This document shows positions 55,763 to 64,000 of a DNA stretch of 64,000 nucleotides, piece by piece. A program made the position numbers and the translations under genes. Where the stretch lies: assembly GCF_016806695.1 (NCBI RefSeq), contig NZ_WUED01000006.1:43627-107626 (forward strand). Direction: 5' to 3'. The notes beneath the pieces are model-generated. The model made no database searches. It saw only the letters and a list, made by a program, of their open reading frames with translations, and had not been told where the DNA came from. Within the stretch, counting starts at the first letter, position 1; each line of letters starts with the position of its first letter. This DNA comes from Campylobacter bilis. GTDB taxonomy: Bacteria > Campylobacterota > Campylobacteria > Campylobacterales > Campylobacteraceae.

Positions 55763-58348
55763 ATGGAGAATATTTTTAGCGAAGATTCTGATATTGAACT
55801 TATAGATATAGAAAATTCTATAAAAAGTAGTTATTTAGATTATTCTATGAGTGTTATTATAGGTCGTGCTTTGCCTGATGCAAGAGATGGTTTAAAACCT
55901 GTTCATAGAAGAATTTTATATGCAATGCAAAATGATGAAGCAAAAAGCAGAACAGATTTTGTTAAATCTGCACGTATAGTCGGTGCTGTTATAGGTCGCT
56001 ATCATCCGCATGGAGATACAGCAGTTTATGATGCTTTAGTAAGAATGGCGCAGGATTTTTCTATGAGATATCCAAGTATAACAGGACAAGGCAATTTTGG
56101 ATCTATAGATGGCGATAGTGCTGCAGCTATGCGTTATACTGAAGCTAAAATGAGTAAACTCTCTCATGAGCTTTTAAAAGATATAGATAAAGATACGGTT
56201 GATTTTGTTCCTAATTATGACGGTTCAGAAAGCGAACCTGATGTTTTGCCTTCTAGAATTCCTAATTTATTGCTTAATGGATCAAGTGGTATAGCTGTTG
56301 GTATGGCTACAAATATTCCACCTCATAGTTTAAATGAATTAGTAGACGCACTTTTATATCTGCTTGATAATAAAGAGGCGACTTTAGAAGAAATGATGCG
56401 CTTTATTAAAGGGCCTGATTTTCCTACAGGTGGAATTATCTATGGTAAAAAAGGCATTATAGAAGCTTATCGCACAGGGCGTGGTCGTGTTAAAGTGCGT
56501 GCAAAAACCCATATTGAAAAAAAGACAAATAAAGATGTCATAGTCATTGATGAACTTCCTTATCAAACTAACAAAGCAAGACTTATAGAACAGATTGCAG
56601 AGCTTGTAAAAGAAAAGCAAATTGAAGGAATTTCAGAAGTAAGAGATGAGAGTAATAAAGAAGGCATCCGTGTTGTTATAGAACTAAAGCGTGAGGCTAT
56701 GAGTGAGATTGTATTAAACAATTTATTCAAATCTACCACTATGGAAAGCACTTTTGGTGTGATTATGCTTGCTATTCATAATAAAGAACCTAAGATTTTT
56801 TCTTTATTAGAGCTTTTAAATCTTTTTTTAAGCCATAGAAAAACTGTAATTATTAGAAGAACCATTTTTGAACTTCAAAAAGCAAGAGCAAGAGCACATA
56901 TTTTAGAAGGACTTAAAATTGCCCTTGATCATATAGATGAAGTGATTGCTATCATTAAAAAGAGTTTAGATAATAACACCGCGCGTGATGCTTTAGTGGC
57001 AAAGTTTGGTTTAAGTGAGCTTCAGGCTAATGCGATTTTAGATATGAAACTAGGCCGTTTAACAGGACTTGAAAGAGAAAAGATTGAAAATGAACTTGCA
57101 CAATTGTTAAAAGAAATTGCAAGACTTGAAGAAATTTTAAAAAGTGAACAATTGCTTGAAGATTTAATTCGCGATGAGCTAAAAGAAATAAGATCTAAAT
57201 TTGATGTACCTAGAATCACTCAAATAGAAGATGATTATGATGATATAGACATTGAAGACTTAATTCCTAATGAAAATATGGTTGTAACCATCACCCATAG
57301 GGGTTATATTAAACGTGTGCCTAGTAAGCAGTATGAAAAACAAAAACGTGGTGGCAAAGGAAAATTAGCCGTTACAACCTATGATGATGATTTTATAGAG
57401 AGTTTTTTTACAGCAAATACGCATGATACTTTAATGTTTGTTACTGATCGTGGGCAGCTTTATTGGCTAAAGGTTTATAAAATCCCTGAAGGTTCAAGGA
57501 CAGCTAAAGGAAAGGCTGTTGTAAATCTTATTAATTTGCAAGCAGAAGAAAAGATTATGGCTATTATTCCTACAACAGATTTTGATAAGAATAAATCTTT
57601 ATGCTTCTTTACTAAAAATGGTATAGTAAAACGTACAAATTTAAGTGAGTATCAAAATATCAGAAGTGTAGGAGTTAAGGCTATAAATCTTGATGAAAAT
57701 GATGAGTTAGTAACAGCTATCATCGTTCAAAAAGATGAAGATGAATTTTTTGTGAAAAATGATGATGAAAACTCACAAAACCAAGAGCCTGATTTGCTAG
57801 ATGAGGATGCTTTAGAGAGTGATGAAAGTGTGAGCGTAAAAGGTAAAATGCTTTTTGCAGTTACTAAAAAAGGCATGTGCATTAAATTCCCTCTTATGAA
57901 AGTACGCCAGATTGGTCGTGTGAGTCGTGGGGTGACAGCTATTAAATTTAAAGAGAAAAATGACGAATTAGTAGGTGCTGTTGTTATAGAAAATGATGAT
58001 CAAGAAATTTTAAGCATTAGTGCAAAAGGCATAGGAAAACGCACAAATGCAGGTGAGTATAGATTGCAAAGTCGCGGCGGTAAAGGCGTCATTTGTATGA
58101 AACTTACAGAAAAAACTAAAGATCTTATTAGTGTGGTTATAGTTGATGAAAGTATGGATTTAATGGCACTTACAAGTTCAGGTAAAATGATACGCGTAGA
58201 TATGCAAAGCATTAGAAAAGCAGGGCGTAATACTAGTGGTGTTATAGTAGTAAATGTCGAAAATGATGAAGTTGTTAGCATTGCTAAATGTCCTAAAGAA
58301 GAAAATGATGATTTAGAGGATGAAAATTTGGGATTGAATTTAGAATGA
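55763..58348 (+). CDS. gyrA: DNA gyrase subunit A
   Basis: An 861-aa type II topoisomerase subunit. The catalytic Tyr125 lies in [10 protein letters not shown]. The quinolone-resistance region reads [10 protein letters not shown] with Thr86 and Asp90, the quinolone-susceptible residues in C. jejuni. The C-terminal beta-pinwheel includes the GyrA-box QKRGGKG (residues near 527). A variable acidic stretch near residue 670 ([12 protein letters not shown]) differs from what I recall for C. jejuni NCTC 11168. GyrA nicks and reseals DNA while GyrB drives supercoiling. Confidence 0.98.
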   Translation: MENIFSEDSDIELIDIENSIKSSYLDYSMSVIIGRALPDARDGLKPVHRRILYAMQNDEAKSRTDFVKSARIVGAVIGRYHPHGDTAVYDALVRMAQDFSMRYPSITGQGNFGSIDGDSAAAMRYTEAKMSKLSHELLKDIDKDTVDFVPNYDGSESEPDVLPSRIPNLLLNGSSGIAVGMATNIPPHSLNELVDALLYLLDNKEATLEEMMRFIKGPDFPTGGIIYGKKGIIEAYRTGRGRVKVRAKTHIEKKTNKDVIVIDELPYQTNKARLIEQIAELVKEKQIEGISEVRDESNKEGIRVVIELKREAMSEIVLNNLFKSTTMESTFGVIMLAIHNKEPKIFSLLELLNLFLSHRKTVIIRRTIFELQKARARAHILEGLKIALDHIDEVIAIIKKSLDNNTARDALVAKFGLSELQANAILDMKLGRLTGLEREKIENELAQLLKEIARLEEILKSEQLLEDLIRDELKEIRSKFDVPRITQIEDDYDDIDIEDLIPNENMVVTITHRGYIKRVPSKQYEKQKRGGKGKLAVTTYDDDFIESFFTANTHDTLMFVTDRGQLYWLKVYKIPEGSRTAKGKAVVNLINLQAEEKIMAIIPTTDFDKNKSLCFFTKNGIVKRTNLSEYQNIRSVGVKAINLDENDELVTAIIVQKDEDEFFVKNDDENSQNQEPDLLDEDALESDESVSVKGKMLFAVTKKGMCIKFPLMKVRQIGRVSRGVTAIKFKEKNDELVGAVVIENDDQEILSISAKGIGKRTNAGEYRLQSRGGKGVICMKLTEKTKDLISVVIVDESMDLMALTSSGKMIRVDMQSIRKAGRNTSGVIVVNVENDEVVSIAKCPKEENDDLEDENLGLNLE

Positions 58349-58357
58349 TTTAGAATT

Positions 58358-58371
58358 GGAACACTTATTGC
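58358..58371 (+). promoter_or_regulatory. Sigma-54 (RpoN) promoter for flgPQ
   Basis: GG at 58358-58359 and GC at 58370-58371 are separated by exactly ten bases, inside TTGGAACACTTATTGCTTTT. This matches the -24/-12 consensus TGGAAC-N5-TTGCTT. Transcription would start near 58383, about 28 bases before flgP. FlgR, encoded two genes downstream, is the activator for sigma-54 flagellar promoters. Confidence 0.75.
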
Positions 58372-58410
58372 TTTTATAAGTTTCAATTACAATATTTTGA
58401 AGGTGTAAAA

Positions 58411-58926
58411 ATGAAAAAAATTTATTTTATCTTAGCAATAGCAGGAATTTTCTCTGGTTGTGTACCAAGTGCTAATAGCGTGAGTAAAAATGCAAGCACA
58501 AATAGTGCAAATTCATCCCAAGATATTATTGTACAAAAAGTTGATAAAGACGATGTGCGTAGTATCATCAAAGAAGAAAAAATGTTGTCTCCTGATTTTA
58601 ATGAAGGTGAAATCAGCTTTACAGCAGTTGGAGAGGGGATCGCTCCTTTAAATACTATTTCTAGTGCACAAGCACTTGCATTGGCTAAAAGAGCAGCTAT
58701 TGCTGATGCTTATAGACAATTAGCAAGTAAGCTTTATGGTGTAAAAATTAATGGTAAAGATACTGTAAAAGATGCAATGCTTAGAAGTTCAACTATTACT
58801 GCACAGGTAAATGGCTTGATAAAAAATGCAAGCATTATTGATGAAAATTTTAATCAAGGTCTTTACAGAATCAACTTAGAACTTAAAATTGATGCAGACA
58901 AGTGGAAAGAATTGTTTGCTTATTAA
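58411..58926 (+). CDS. flgP: Flagellar lipoprotein FlgP
   Basis: A 171-aa lipoprotein with lipobox FSGC (Cys17). A low-complexity Ser/Asn linker precedes a conserved domain (FTAVGEGIAPLNTISSAQALALAKRAA is its core: FTAVGEG near residue 70 and AQALALAKRAAIADAYR). FlgP forms the basal disk of the flagellar motor in Campylobacter and is required for motility. It has a sigma-54-like promoter just upstream and overlaps flgQ by 25 bases. Confidence 0.93.
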   Translation: MKKIYFILAIAGIFSGCVPSANSVSKNASTNSANSSQDIIVQKVDKDDVRSIIKEEKMLSPDFNEGEISFTAVGEGIAPLNTISSAQALALAKRAAIADAYRQLASKLYGVKINGKDTVKDAMLRSSTITAQVNGLIKNASIIDENFNQGLYRINLELKIDADKWKELFAY

Positions 58927-59351
58927 TTTTTCTTGGTTTTAAACTGTTTGCCCAAGATGAATTTATTTTTTGGGCAGAACTTTCAAGTAAAAATTTCATA
59001 CTTTTTCATCAAAATTATAATCTATCCTTAGCAATGACAAAAAGTGAAGATGCCTATACACAGTGGGCTTGTGAGCTTTCTTATAATGATAAGGATTTAA
59101 AAACTTTACCTCGTACTTCTTTAGGGATGATTGATGATGCTATGCCAAAGATGACAAAATGGGAATTTTTAAATTCACATAAAAATGAATTGAGTGATTG
59201 TTTTATAGGATCTAAGATTAGTGTTAAAGACATGGTTAATACAGATTTATTGCAAGCTCAAAGTCAAACTTATATTAAAATTTTGCCTTTAAGATTTATA
59301 GTTGAATTTGGTGAAAATAGTGCAATAATTTATTATCTTAAACAAAAGTAA
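58902..59351 (+). CDS. flgQ: Flagellar protein FlgQ
   Basis: A 149-aa secreted protein with an N-terminal hydrophobic signal (VCLLIFLGFKLFAQ). Two cysteines near residues 57 and 99 may form a disulfide. FlgQ stabilises FlgP in the basal disk of the polar motor. The GTG at 58902 lies inside flgP (ATG is absent nearby), and the 25-base overlap points to coupling. The exact start is less certain than for the neighbours. Confidence 0.82.
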   Translation: MERIVCLLIFLGFKLFAQDEFIFWAELSSKNFILFHQNYNLSLAMTKSEDAYTQWACELSYNDKDLKTLPRTSLGMIDDAMPKMTKWEFLNSHKNELSDCFIGSKISVKDMVNTDLLQAQSQTYIKILPLRFIVEFGENSAIIYYLKQK

Positions 59352-59408
59352 ATTCAAAATTAAGCCCTAATTGGATATTATAAATGAAAATTTTTGAAAG
59401 GACTTAAT

Positions 59409-60704
59409 ATGAATTTGGTCATAGTAGAAGATGATATTAATATGCGTAAATCTTTAGAACTTGCTTTAGCAGAATATGAAGAATTTAATATTAAGTCTTA
59501 TAAGTCCGCTACTGAAGCTTTAAAAAAATTAAACGATGATACTGATTTAATTATTACAGATATTAATATGCCAGGCATTGATGGGATAGAATTTATTAAA
59601 GCTTGTAAAAATAAATATGATTTTATTATCATGACAGGAAATGCTACTTTAAATCGTGCTATTGAAGCGATTCGTTTAGGAGTGAAAGATTTTTTAACCA
59701 AACCTTTTGACATTGATACTTTAGTTGAGACTATTAAACGGGCTAAAATCATACAGGAAAAAACAGCTAGTAAAAAGAATGCAAAAAAGGAAAAAGAAGA
59801 AAATAAGGATTTTTTTTCAAGTTCTCCTAAGTTGGAAAAAATCCTTGATTTAAGTCAAAAGGTTGCTAAAACGGATGCTTCTGTAATGTTGTTTGGAGAA
59901 AGTGGCGTAGGAAAAGAAGTTTTTTCGCGTTATATCCATGCACACTCTAAGCGTGCTAATAAGCCTTTTGTGGCTATTAATATGGCAGCTATTCCAGCGA
60001 ATTTGATAGAAAGCGAACTTTTTGGTTTTGAAAAAGGTGCTTTTACAGATGCTAATACTACTAAAATAGGGCTTTTTGAAATGGCACATGAGGGAACTTT
60101 ATTTTTAGATGAAATTGGTGAGATGCCTTATGAGATTCAAGCAAAACTTTTAAGAGCCTTGCAAGAAAAAGAAATTACAAGACTTGGAAGCACTAAGAGT
60201 ATTAAAATAGATGTTAGAATTATAAGTGCTACAAATGCAAATTTGGATGAAAAGATAAAAAAGGGTGAATTCCGTTCGGATTTATATTATCGCTTAAATA
60301 CTATTCCTATTAATATCCCACCTTTAAGAGAGCGTAAAGAAGAGATTTTAGGTATAGCCCAAAAGGTTTTAGAAGATACTTGCAAAGAATATGATTTTGA
60401 AGAAAAACGATTGAGTCAAAAAGCTAAAAATGCTTTGCTTGAATATGATTTTCCAGGCAATATTAGAGAGTTAATTTCTGTGGTGCAGAGAGCTTGCATT
60501 TTAAGTCAAAGCAATGAAATTTCAAGTGAAGATTTGTTTTTAGAGGCTAGAAGTGCAAAAAAAGATGTGAAAAATTTAGAAAAAGAATTAATTTGTGAGG
60601 TATTATTAAGTGTAAATCATGATAAAAATGAAGCTTCAAAAATCTTAGGCATGGATATAAAGATTTTAAATGAAAAAATTAAAAAATATCAAATAAAGGA
60701 ATAA
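59409..60704 (+). CDS. flgR: Sigma-54-associated response regulator FlgR
   Basis: A 431-aa protein: receiver domain (phospho-acceptor Asp51 in TDINMPG), an AAA+ domain (Walker A GESGVGKE near 163), and a short C-terminal region. The sigma-54 contact loop GAFTGA reads GAFTDA. The C-terminus (NEASKILGMDIKIL) is a weak HTH remnant; in C. jejuni it is not used for DNA binding. Phosphorylated by FlgS, FlgR activates rod, hook and flagellin-B genes. A T8 run (59810-59817) and an A7 run (59522-59528) could slip. ATG 59409 is chosen over 59394 because AAAGGA precedes it. Confidence 0.94.
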   Translation: MNLVIVEDDINMRKSLELALAEYEEFNIKSYKSATEALKKLNDDTDLIITDINMPGIDGIEFIKACKNKYDFIIMTGNATLNRAIEAIRLGVKDFLTKPFDIDTLVETIKRAKIIQEKTASKKNAKKEKEENKDFFSSSPKLEKILDLSQKVAKTDASVMLFGESGVGKEVFSRYIHAHSKRANKPFVAINMAAIPANLIESELFGFEKGAFTDANTTKIGLFEMAHEGTLFLDEIGEMPYEIQAKLLRALQEKEITRLGSTKSIKIDVRIISATNANLDEKIKKGEFRSDLYYRLNTIPINIPPLRERKEEILGIAQKVLEDTCKEYDFEEKRLSQKAKNALLEYDFPGNIRELISVVQRACILSQSNEISSEDLFLEARSAKKDVKNLEKELICEVLLSVNHDKNEASKILGMDIKILNEKIKKYQIKE

Positions 60705-60707
60705 AAA

Positions 60708-61739
60708 ATGCCAAAAAAACAAAAAATAGCGATTGTAGGTGCTACGGGTGCTGTTGGTGAAGAAATTTTAAATGTTTTAGATGAGTTAGATTTTCCTGTA
60801 GAAAGCATTTTGCCTTTAGCAAGTGCGAAAAGTGCAGGAAGTGAAGTAGAATTTAAAGGAAAGTTTTATAAGGTAAAAGAGCTTACAGATACGGTATTTA
60901 AGGAAAATTGTGTTGATATTGCTTTTTTTAGTGCGGGTGGAAGTGTGAGCGAAAAATACGCTAAATTCGCTGTGCAAGCAGGAGCACTTGTGATTGATAA
61001 TACGAGTCATTTTAGAATGCAAGAAGATGTTCCTTTAGTGGTTCCTGAATGTAATAGTGAAGATATTAAAAAATGGAAAAAAACAGGCATTGTAGCAAAT
61101 CCAAATTGTTCTACTATACAAATGGTGCAGGTTTTAAAGCCTTTAGATGAGGCTTTTGATTTAAAGCGCGTTGATGTGAGTACTTATCAAGCAGCAAGTG
61201 GTGCAGGAAAAGAAGGTATGCAAGAATTAGTTCAAGCTATGCAAAGCTTTTTTGCTTTTAAACTTGATGAGTTTGAAGCTGAAGTTTTTCCTTATACTTT
61301 AGCGCTTAATCTTATTCCACAAATTGATGTTTTTATGGATAATGATTATACTAAAGAAGAACTTAAGATGATCAATGAAACCCAAAAAATTTTACATAAA
61401 AATTTAGAGATTTCAGCAACTTGTGTTAGGGTGCCTGTTTTAAGAAGTCATAGCGAAGCTATAACTATGCATTTTAAAAAAGAAATAGATCCTAAGAAAG
61501 CGCGTGAAATTTTAAAAAAAGCACCGAGTATTGTAGTTGTAGATGATACTAAAAATAAAAAATATCCTATGCCTTTAATGGCAAGTGATACAAATGAAAC
61601 TTATGTAGGAAGAATTCGTGCTGATATGTATGATAAAACTATACTTCATCTTTGGTGTGTGGCTGATCAAATCCGCGTAGGCGCTGCTACTAATGCTGTG
61701 CGAATCGCCCAAAAATGGCTGCAATTAGAATACAAATAA
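60708..61739 (+). CDS. asd: Aspartate-semialdehyde dehydrogenase
   Basis: A 343-aa enzyme of the Asp-family amino-acid and DAP pathway. The NADP loop VGATGAVGEEIL begins near residue 10. The catalytic Cys134 lies in ANPNCSTIQM, with QAASGAGKEG and later VPVLRSHSEAI supplying substrate contacts. It begins three bases after flgR but is metabolic, not flagellar. It supplies Asp-semialdehyde to the DAP route that dapE also serves. Confidence 0.96.
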   Translation: MPKKQKIAIVGATGAVGEEILNVLDELDFPVESILPLASAKSAGSEVEFKGKFYKVKELTDTVFKENCVDIAFFSAGGSVSEKYAKFAVQAGALVIDNTSHFRMQEDVPLVVPECNSEDIKKWKKTGIVANPNCSTIQMVQVLKPLDEAFDLKRVDVSTYQAASGAGKEGMQELVQAMQSFFAFKLDEFEAEVFPYTLALNLIPQIDVFMDNDYTKEELKMINETQKILHKNLEISATCVRVPVLRSHSEAITMHFKKEIDPKKAREILKKAPSIVVVDDTKNKKYPMPLMASDTNETYVGRIRADMYDKTILHLWCVADQIRVGAATNAVRIAQKWLQLEYK

Positions 61740-61748
61740 GGAAAAAAA

Positions 61749-62255
61749 ATGCTAGAAAAATTATTTGAAGCTTTGCTTGTTAGAAGTCGTATTGTTACTA
61801 TTTTACCCGTAATTTTTGGACTCATTGGGGCTTTTGTCTTGTTTTTTATCGCAAGTTATGATGTTTTAAAGGTTATATTTTATACTTTTAATTATTTTTT
61901 TAATATAGCTTCGGGTGTTGATTTGCATGAAGATGTGGTGGCTTTGATTATAGGAGCTGTAGATCTTTATTTAATGGCTTTAGTTTTATTTATCTTTTCT
62001 TTTGGAGTTTATGAACTTTTTATTAGCGAGATAGAAGAATTTAAACAAACTAAACAAAGCAAGGTTTTAGAAGTGCATAGCCTAGATCAATTAAAAGATA
62101 AACTTGCAAAGGTGATTATTATGGTTTTAGTGGTGAATTTTTTTCAAAGAGTATTGCAGATGAAATTTTCTACTCCTGTGGATATGGCTTTTCTTGCTGG
62201 TTCTATTTTAGCACTTTGTGTTGGGCTTTATTTTTTGCATAAAGGTGCTCATTAG
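61749..62255 (+). CDS. UPF0114 (YqhA-like) integral membrane protein
   Basis: A 168-aa protein with four membrane helices. The family core is EALLVRSRIVTILPVIFGLIGAF at the N-terminus, ALIIGAVDLYLMALVLFIFSFG in the centre, and KLAKVIIMVLVVNFF followed by a last helix. The E-L---R opening and DLYL motif are typical of UPF0114. Function unknown. It follows asd by nine bases. Confidence 0.8.
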   Translation: MLEKLFEALLVRSRIVTILPVIFGLIGAFVLFFIASYDVLKVIFYTFNYFFNIASGVDLHEDVVALIIGAVDLYLMALVLFIFSFGVYELFISEIEEFKQTKQSKVLEVHSLDQLKDKLAKVIIMVLVVNFFQRVLQMKFSTPVDMAFLAGSILALCVGLYFLHKGAH

Positions 62256-62449
62256 TAAGGATCATCTTTTTTTGATATAATTTTTTGTGTTTCTTTAAAA
62301 AAGAAATAAAAAGTTGTTTTAAATAAGTGTCTTAAAGCATCTTGTTTTTACTACTTCTTTATTAGAATTTTTGTTCTTTGATGGTGTAAAAATCATAACA
62401 AAAACGCAAAAATATCAAATAAAATATAAATATAATAAAAGGTAAATTT

Positions 62450-62884
62450 ATGATCATACGTTGCTTGTTTGTCAGCTCGGTTTTGATAGTCACGCTTTTT
62501 GGTATTAATTTAAAGTCATTATTTACTTATACTTTTGATGTTAATAAAAAATATGACATGGAAAAAGCAAAGACTATATATTTTAAAAATAAGTGCCACA
62601 CTTGTCATGGTGATAATGCACAAAAAAGCGTTATAGGATCTAGAATTTTAAAAGATATGTCTGCTCAAGATCTTAAAGCTGCATTGATAGGTTATACTCT
62701 TGATAGTAGTGCTTCTGCAACAGCTTCTCAAATGGCTTTTTATGCTAGGAATTTAACTCATGATGATATGGATAATATTATTGCTTATATCAAGGGTGGG
62801 AATTTTGCACTTGATTTGCAAGTACAAGAACTTCTTGAAGAAGAACCTAAGCAAAAGACAAAACATAATACATTTTTAAAATAA
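62450..62884 (+). CDS. Monohaem c-type cytochrome
   Basis: A 144-aa protein with an N-terminal hydrophobic segment (residues 5-22) that acts as signal or anchor. The haem motif CHTCH near residue 50 is followed by the axial Met, probably Met in ASQMAFYARNLTHDDMDNIIAYI. Such small periplasmic cytochromes carry electrons to oxidases or reductases in the branched respiratory chain. The C-terminus (EEEPKQKTKHNT) is hydrophilic. A 194-base gap upstream contains AT-rich promoter-like DNA. Confidence 0.82.
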   Translation: MIIRCLFVSSVLIVTLFGINLKSLFTYTFDVNKKYDMEKAKTIYFKNKCHTCHGDNAQKSVIGSRILKDMSAQDLKAALIGYTLDSSASATASQMAFYARNLTHDDMDNIIAYIKGGNFALDLQVQELLEEEPKQKTKHNTFLK

Positions 62885-62915
62885 ATTGTGAAAATCTATA
62901 ATTAAAGGAATATTA

Positions 62916-64000
62916 ATGAAAAAATTTACTTTAGCTTTAAGTCTTTTAACTTTAGCAAATTCTTTGTTTGCTAAAGATATTAATATAGGGGTTGTTTTAC
63001 CTTTAACTGGATCTGTGGCAGCTTATGGGCAGGATGTTTTTTATGGAATTGATTTAGCCAATAAATTAAATCCAAAACTTTCAAATGGAGATACCATTAA
63101 GCTTGTCACAATAGATACAAAAGGAGATAAATTAGAAACTTCTAATGGAGTTAATCGTTTAATATCTACAGATAAAGTTTTAGGAATTATAGGTGAGGCA
63201 ACTACTCCTAATACTATCCAAGCTATTTCTATAGCAGAAGAGAAAAAAATTCCTTTAATTGCACCGGTGGCTTCAGGAGATAAGCTTTTGGATAAAAAAG
63301 AGTATGCAAGTAGGGTTTGCTTTAAAGACAGTTTCCAAGGGGATAAATTTGCTGCTTATATTGCTAAAGATTTGGCCTTAAAAAATGCTGTTATTATCAT
63401 GGATCAGAGTAATGTTTATTCTTTGGGTTTAGCAAGGGCTTTTGAGAATTCTTTTGAGCTTAATGGCGGGAAAATTATAAAAAAACTTGTTATTAATTCA
63501 GGAGATAAAGATTTTAAAGCTATAGTTTCTCAGCTTAAGAGTTTAAGCCCTGATTTTGTTTATATGCCTATTTATCATCCTGAAGCGGCTTTGATTGCAA
63601 GACAAGCAAGACAGGTTGGTTTTGATAAGCTTTTAACAGCTGGGGATGGGGTAAATAATCAAACTTTTATTGAGCTTGGTGGTAATGCTGTTAATGGTGT
63701 GATTTTCACAGACAGTTTTGATTATAATAATCCTAGCACCAAATTAAGCAAAGATTTCATTGCAGCTTATGAAAAAGTCAAATCAACAAAAGAACTTCCA
63801 GCATTTTCAGCTATGGGTGCAGATGCTTATTTTGTAATGTTAAATGCTATGAATGCTTGTATTGATAATCTTACAAGTAAATGCGTAAATGAAAAAATTC
63901 ATCAAACCAAAAATTTTGAAGGGGTTTCAGGTATTATTAGCATTGATCAAAGTGGCAATGCTATCCGTTCTGTTGTGATTAAAGAAATTAAAAATCAAAA
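62916..64000 (+). CDS. livJ: Branched-chain amino-acid ABC transporter, substrate-binding protein (3' end outside window)
   Basis: The frame is open from ATG 62916 to the end of the window (about 361 codons). A signal peptide (MKKFTLALSLLTLANSLFA) leads into a Leu/Ile/Val-binding fold: IGVVLPLTGSVAAYGQDV, IDTKGDKLETSNGVNRLI, GIIGEATTPNTIQA, IPLIAPVASGDKLL, and a later FVYMPIYHPEAALIARQ. It captures Leu, Ile or Val in the periplasm. AAAGG precedes the ATG. Only a few residues are likely missing. Confidence 0.9.
   Translation, partial: MKKFTLALSLLTLANSLFAKDINIGVVLPLTGSVAAYGQDVFYGIDLANKLNPKLSNGDTIKLVTIDTKGDKLETSNGVNRLISTDKVLGIIGEATTPNTIQAISIAEEKKIPLIAPVASGDKLLDKKEYASRVCFKDSFQGDKFAAYIAKDLALKNAVIIMDQSNVYSLGLARAFENSFELNGGKIIKKLVINSGDKDFKAIVSQLKSLSPDFVYMPIYHPEAALIARQARQVGFDKLLTAGDGVNNQTFIELGGNAVNGVIFTDSFDYNNPSTKLSKDFIAAYEKVKSTKELPAFSAMGADAYFVMLNAMNACIDNLTSKCVNEKIHQTKNFEGVSGIISIDQSGNAIRSVVIKEIKNQ

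Noticed and set aside
1..64000. tRNA or rRNA genes, CRISPR arrays, IS elements, prophage, and poly-G contingency tracts
   Set aside because: No cloverleaf arms, spaced repeats, transposase or integrase genes, or long G/C runs were found.

Overview
The window is a low-GC, gene-dense chromosomal segment from a thermotolerant Campylobacter of the C. jejuni / C. coli group. The evidence is the gene set and order (mapA, cmeDEF, flgPQ-flgR, rdxA-type nitroreductase, ctsT, pycA), the weak or absent -35 boxes with TATAAT-like -10 boxes, and a GyrA that is close to the C. jejuni sequence I remember without matching it everywhere. Gene order follows C. jejuni NCTC 11168 from about Cj1091c to Cj1019c, read in the opposite direction (from memory). 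I cannot fix the species from sequence alone.

Layout. 1-10.2 kb (+): end of leuS, lptE, a degenerate GGDEF-like protein, folC, an M23 peptidase overlapping a bactofilin (cell-shape pair), mfd, a MagIII-like glycosylase, thiD, thiE, hemD. 10.2-12.8 kb (-): fliW, proC and three pseudopilin-like competence genes, of which ctsT is frameshifted. 12.9-16 kb (+): bamD, lon. 16-22.5 kb (-): rpsF-ssb-rpsR, a VirK/YbjX-family gene, pgsA-rseP, two tandem nitroreductases, a CinA-like gene. 22.5-40.8 kb (+): ileS, a 36-aa membrane protein, gatA, guaB, xseB, a nitrilase-fold pseudoenzyme, murC, mutS2, a LysE-family exporter, dapE, then the thiazole operon thiS-F-G-(R-M relic)-H-ThiE-like and a broken AraC regulator. 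40.8-41.7 kb: a periplasmic SMP-30-like protein. 41.9-44.1 kb (-): ftsW-murG. 44.2-47.4 kb (+): pycA, a small coiled-coil gene, bpt, a J-domain protein. 47.4-52.5 kb (-): efflux operon cmeDEF. 52.6-64 kb (+): lepA, mapA, a broken comF, gyrA, flgP-flgQ-flgR, asd, a UPF0114 membrane protein, a cytochrome c, and the start of livJ.

How the genes fit together. Thiamine synthesis is split between thiD-thiE and thiSFGH. Envelope genes are scattered through the window: LptE, BamD, RseP, MurC, MurG, FtsW and the M23/bactofilin pair. Motility control is represented by fliW, flgPQ and flgR, and a sigma-54 promoter lies ahead of flgP.

The most unusual feature is the decayed type II restriction-modification system wedged between thiG and thiH. 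It consists of a C5-cytosine methyltransferase with one frameshift and two nonsense codons, followed by a HinP1I-like endonuclease reduced to its two ends by an internal deletion. The window also carries lesions in two transformation genes (ctsT and comF) and in one AraC-type regulator. If these are not sequencing errors, the strain is losing both DNA uptake and restriction. No tRNA, rRNA, CRISPR array, IS element or prophage was seen. No stretch over about 300 bases lacks a gene or gene remnant.
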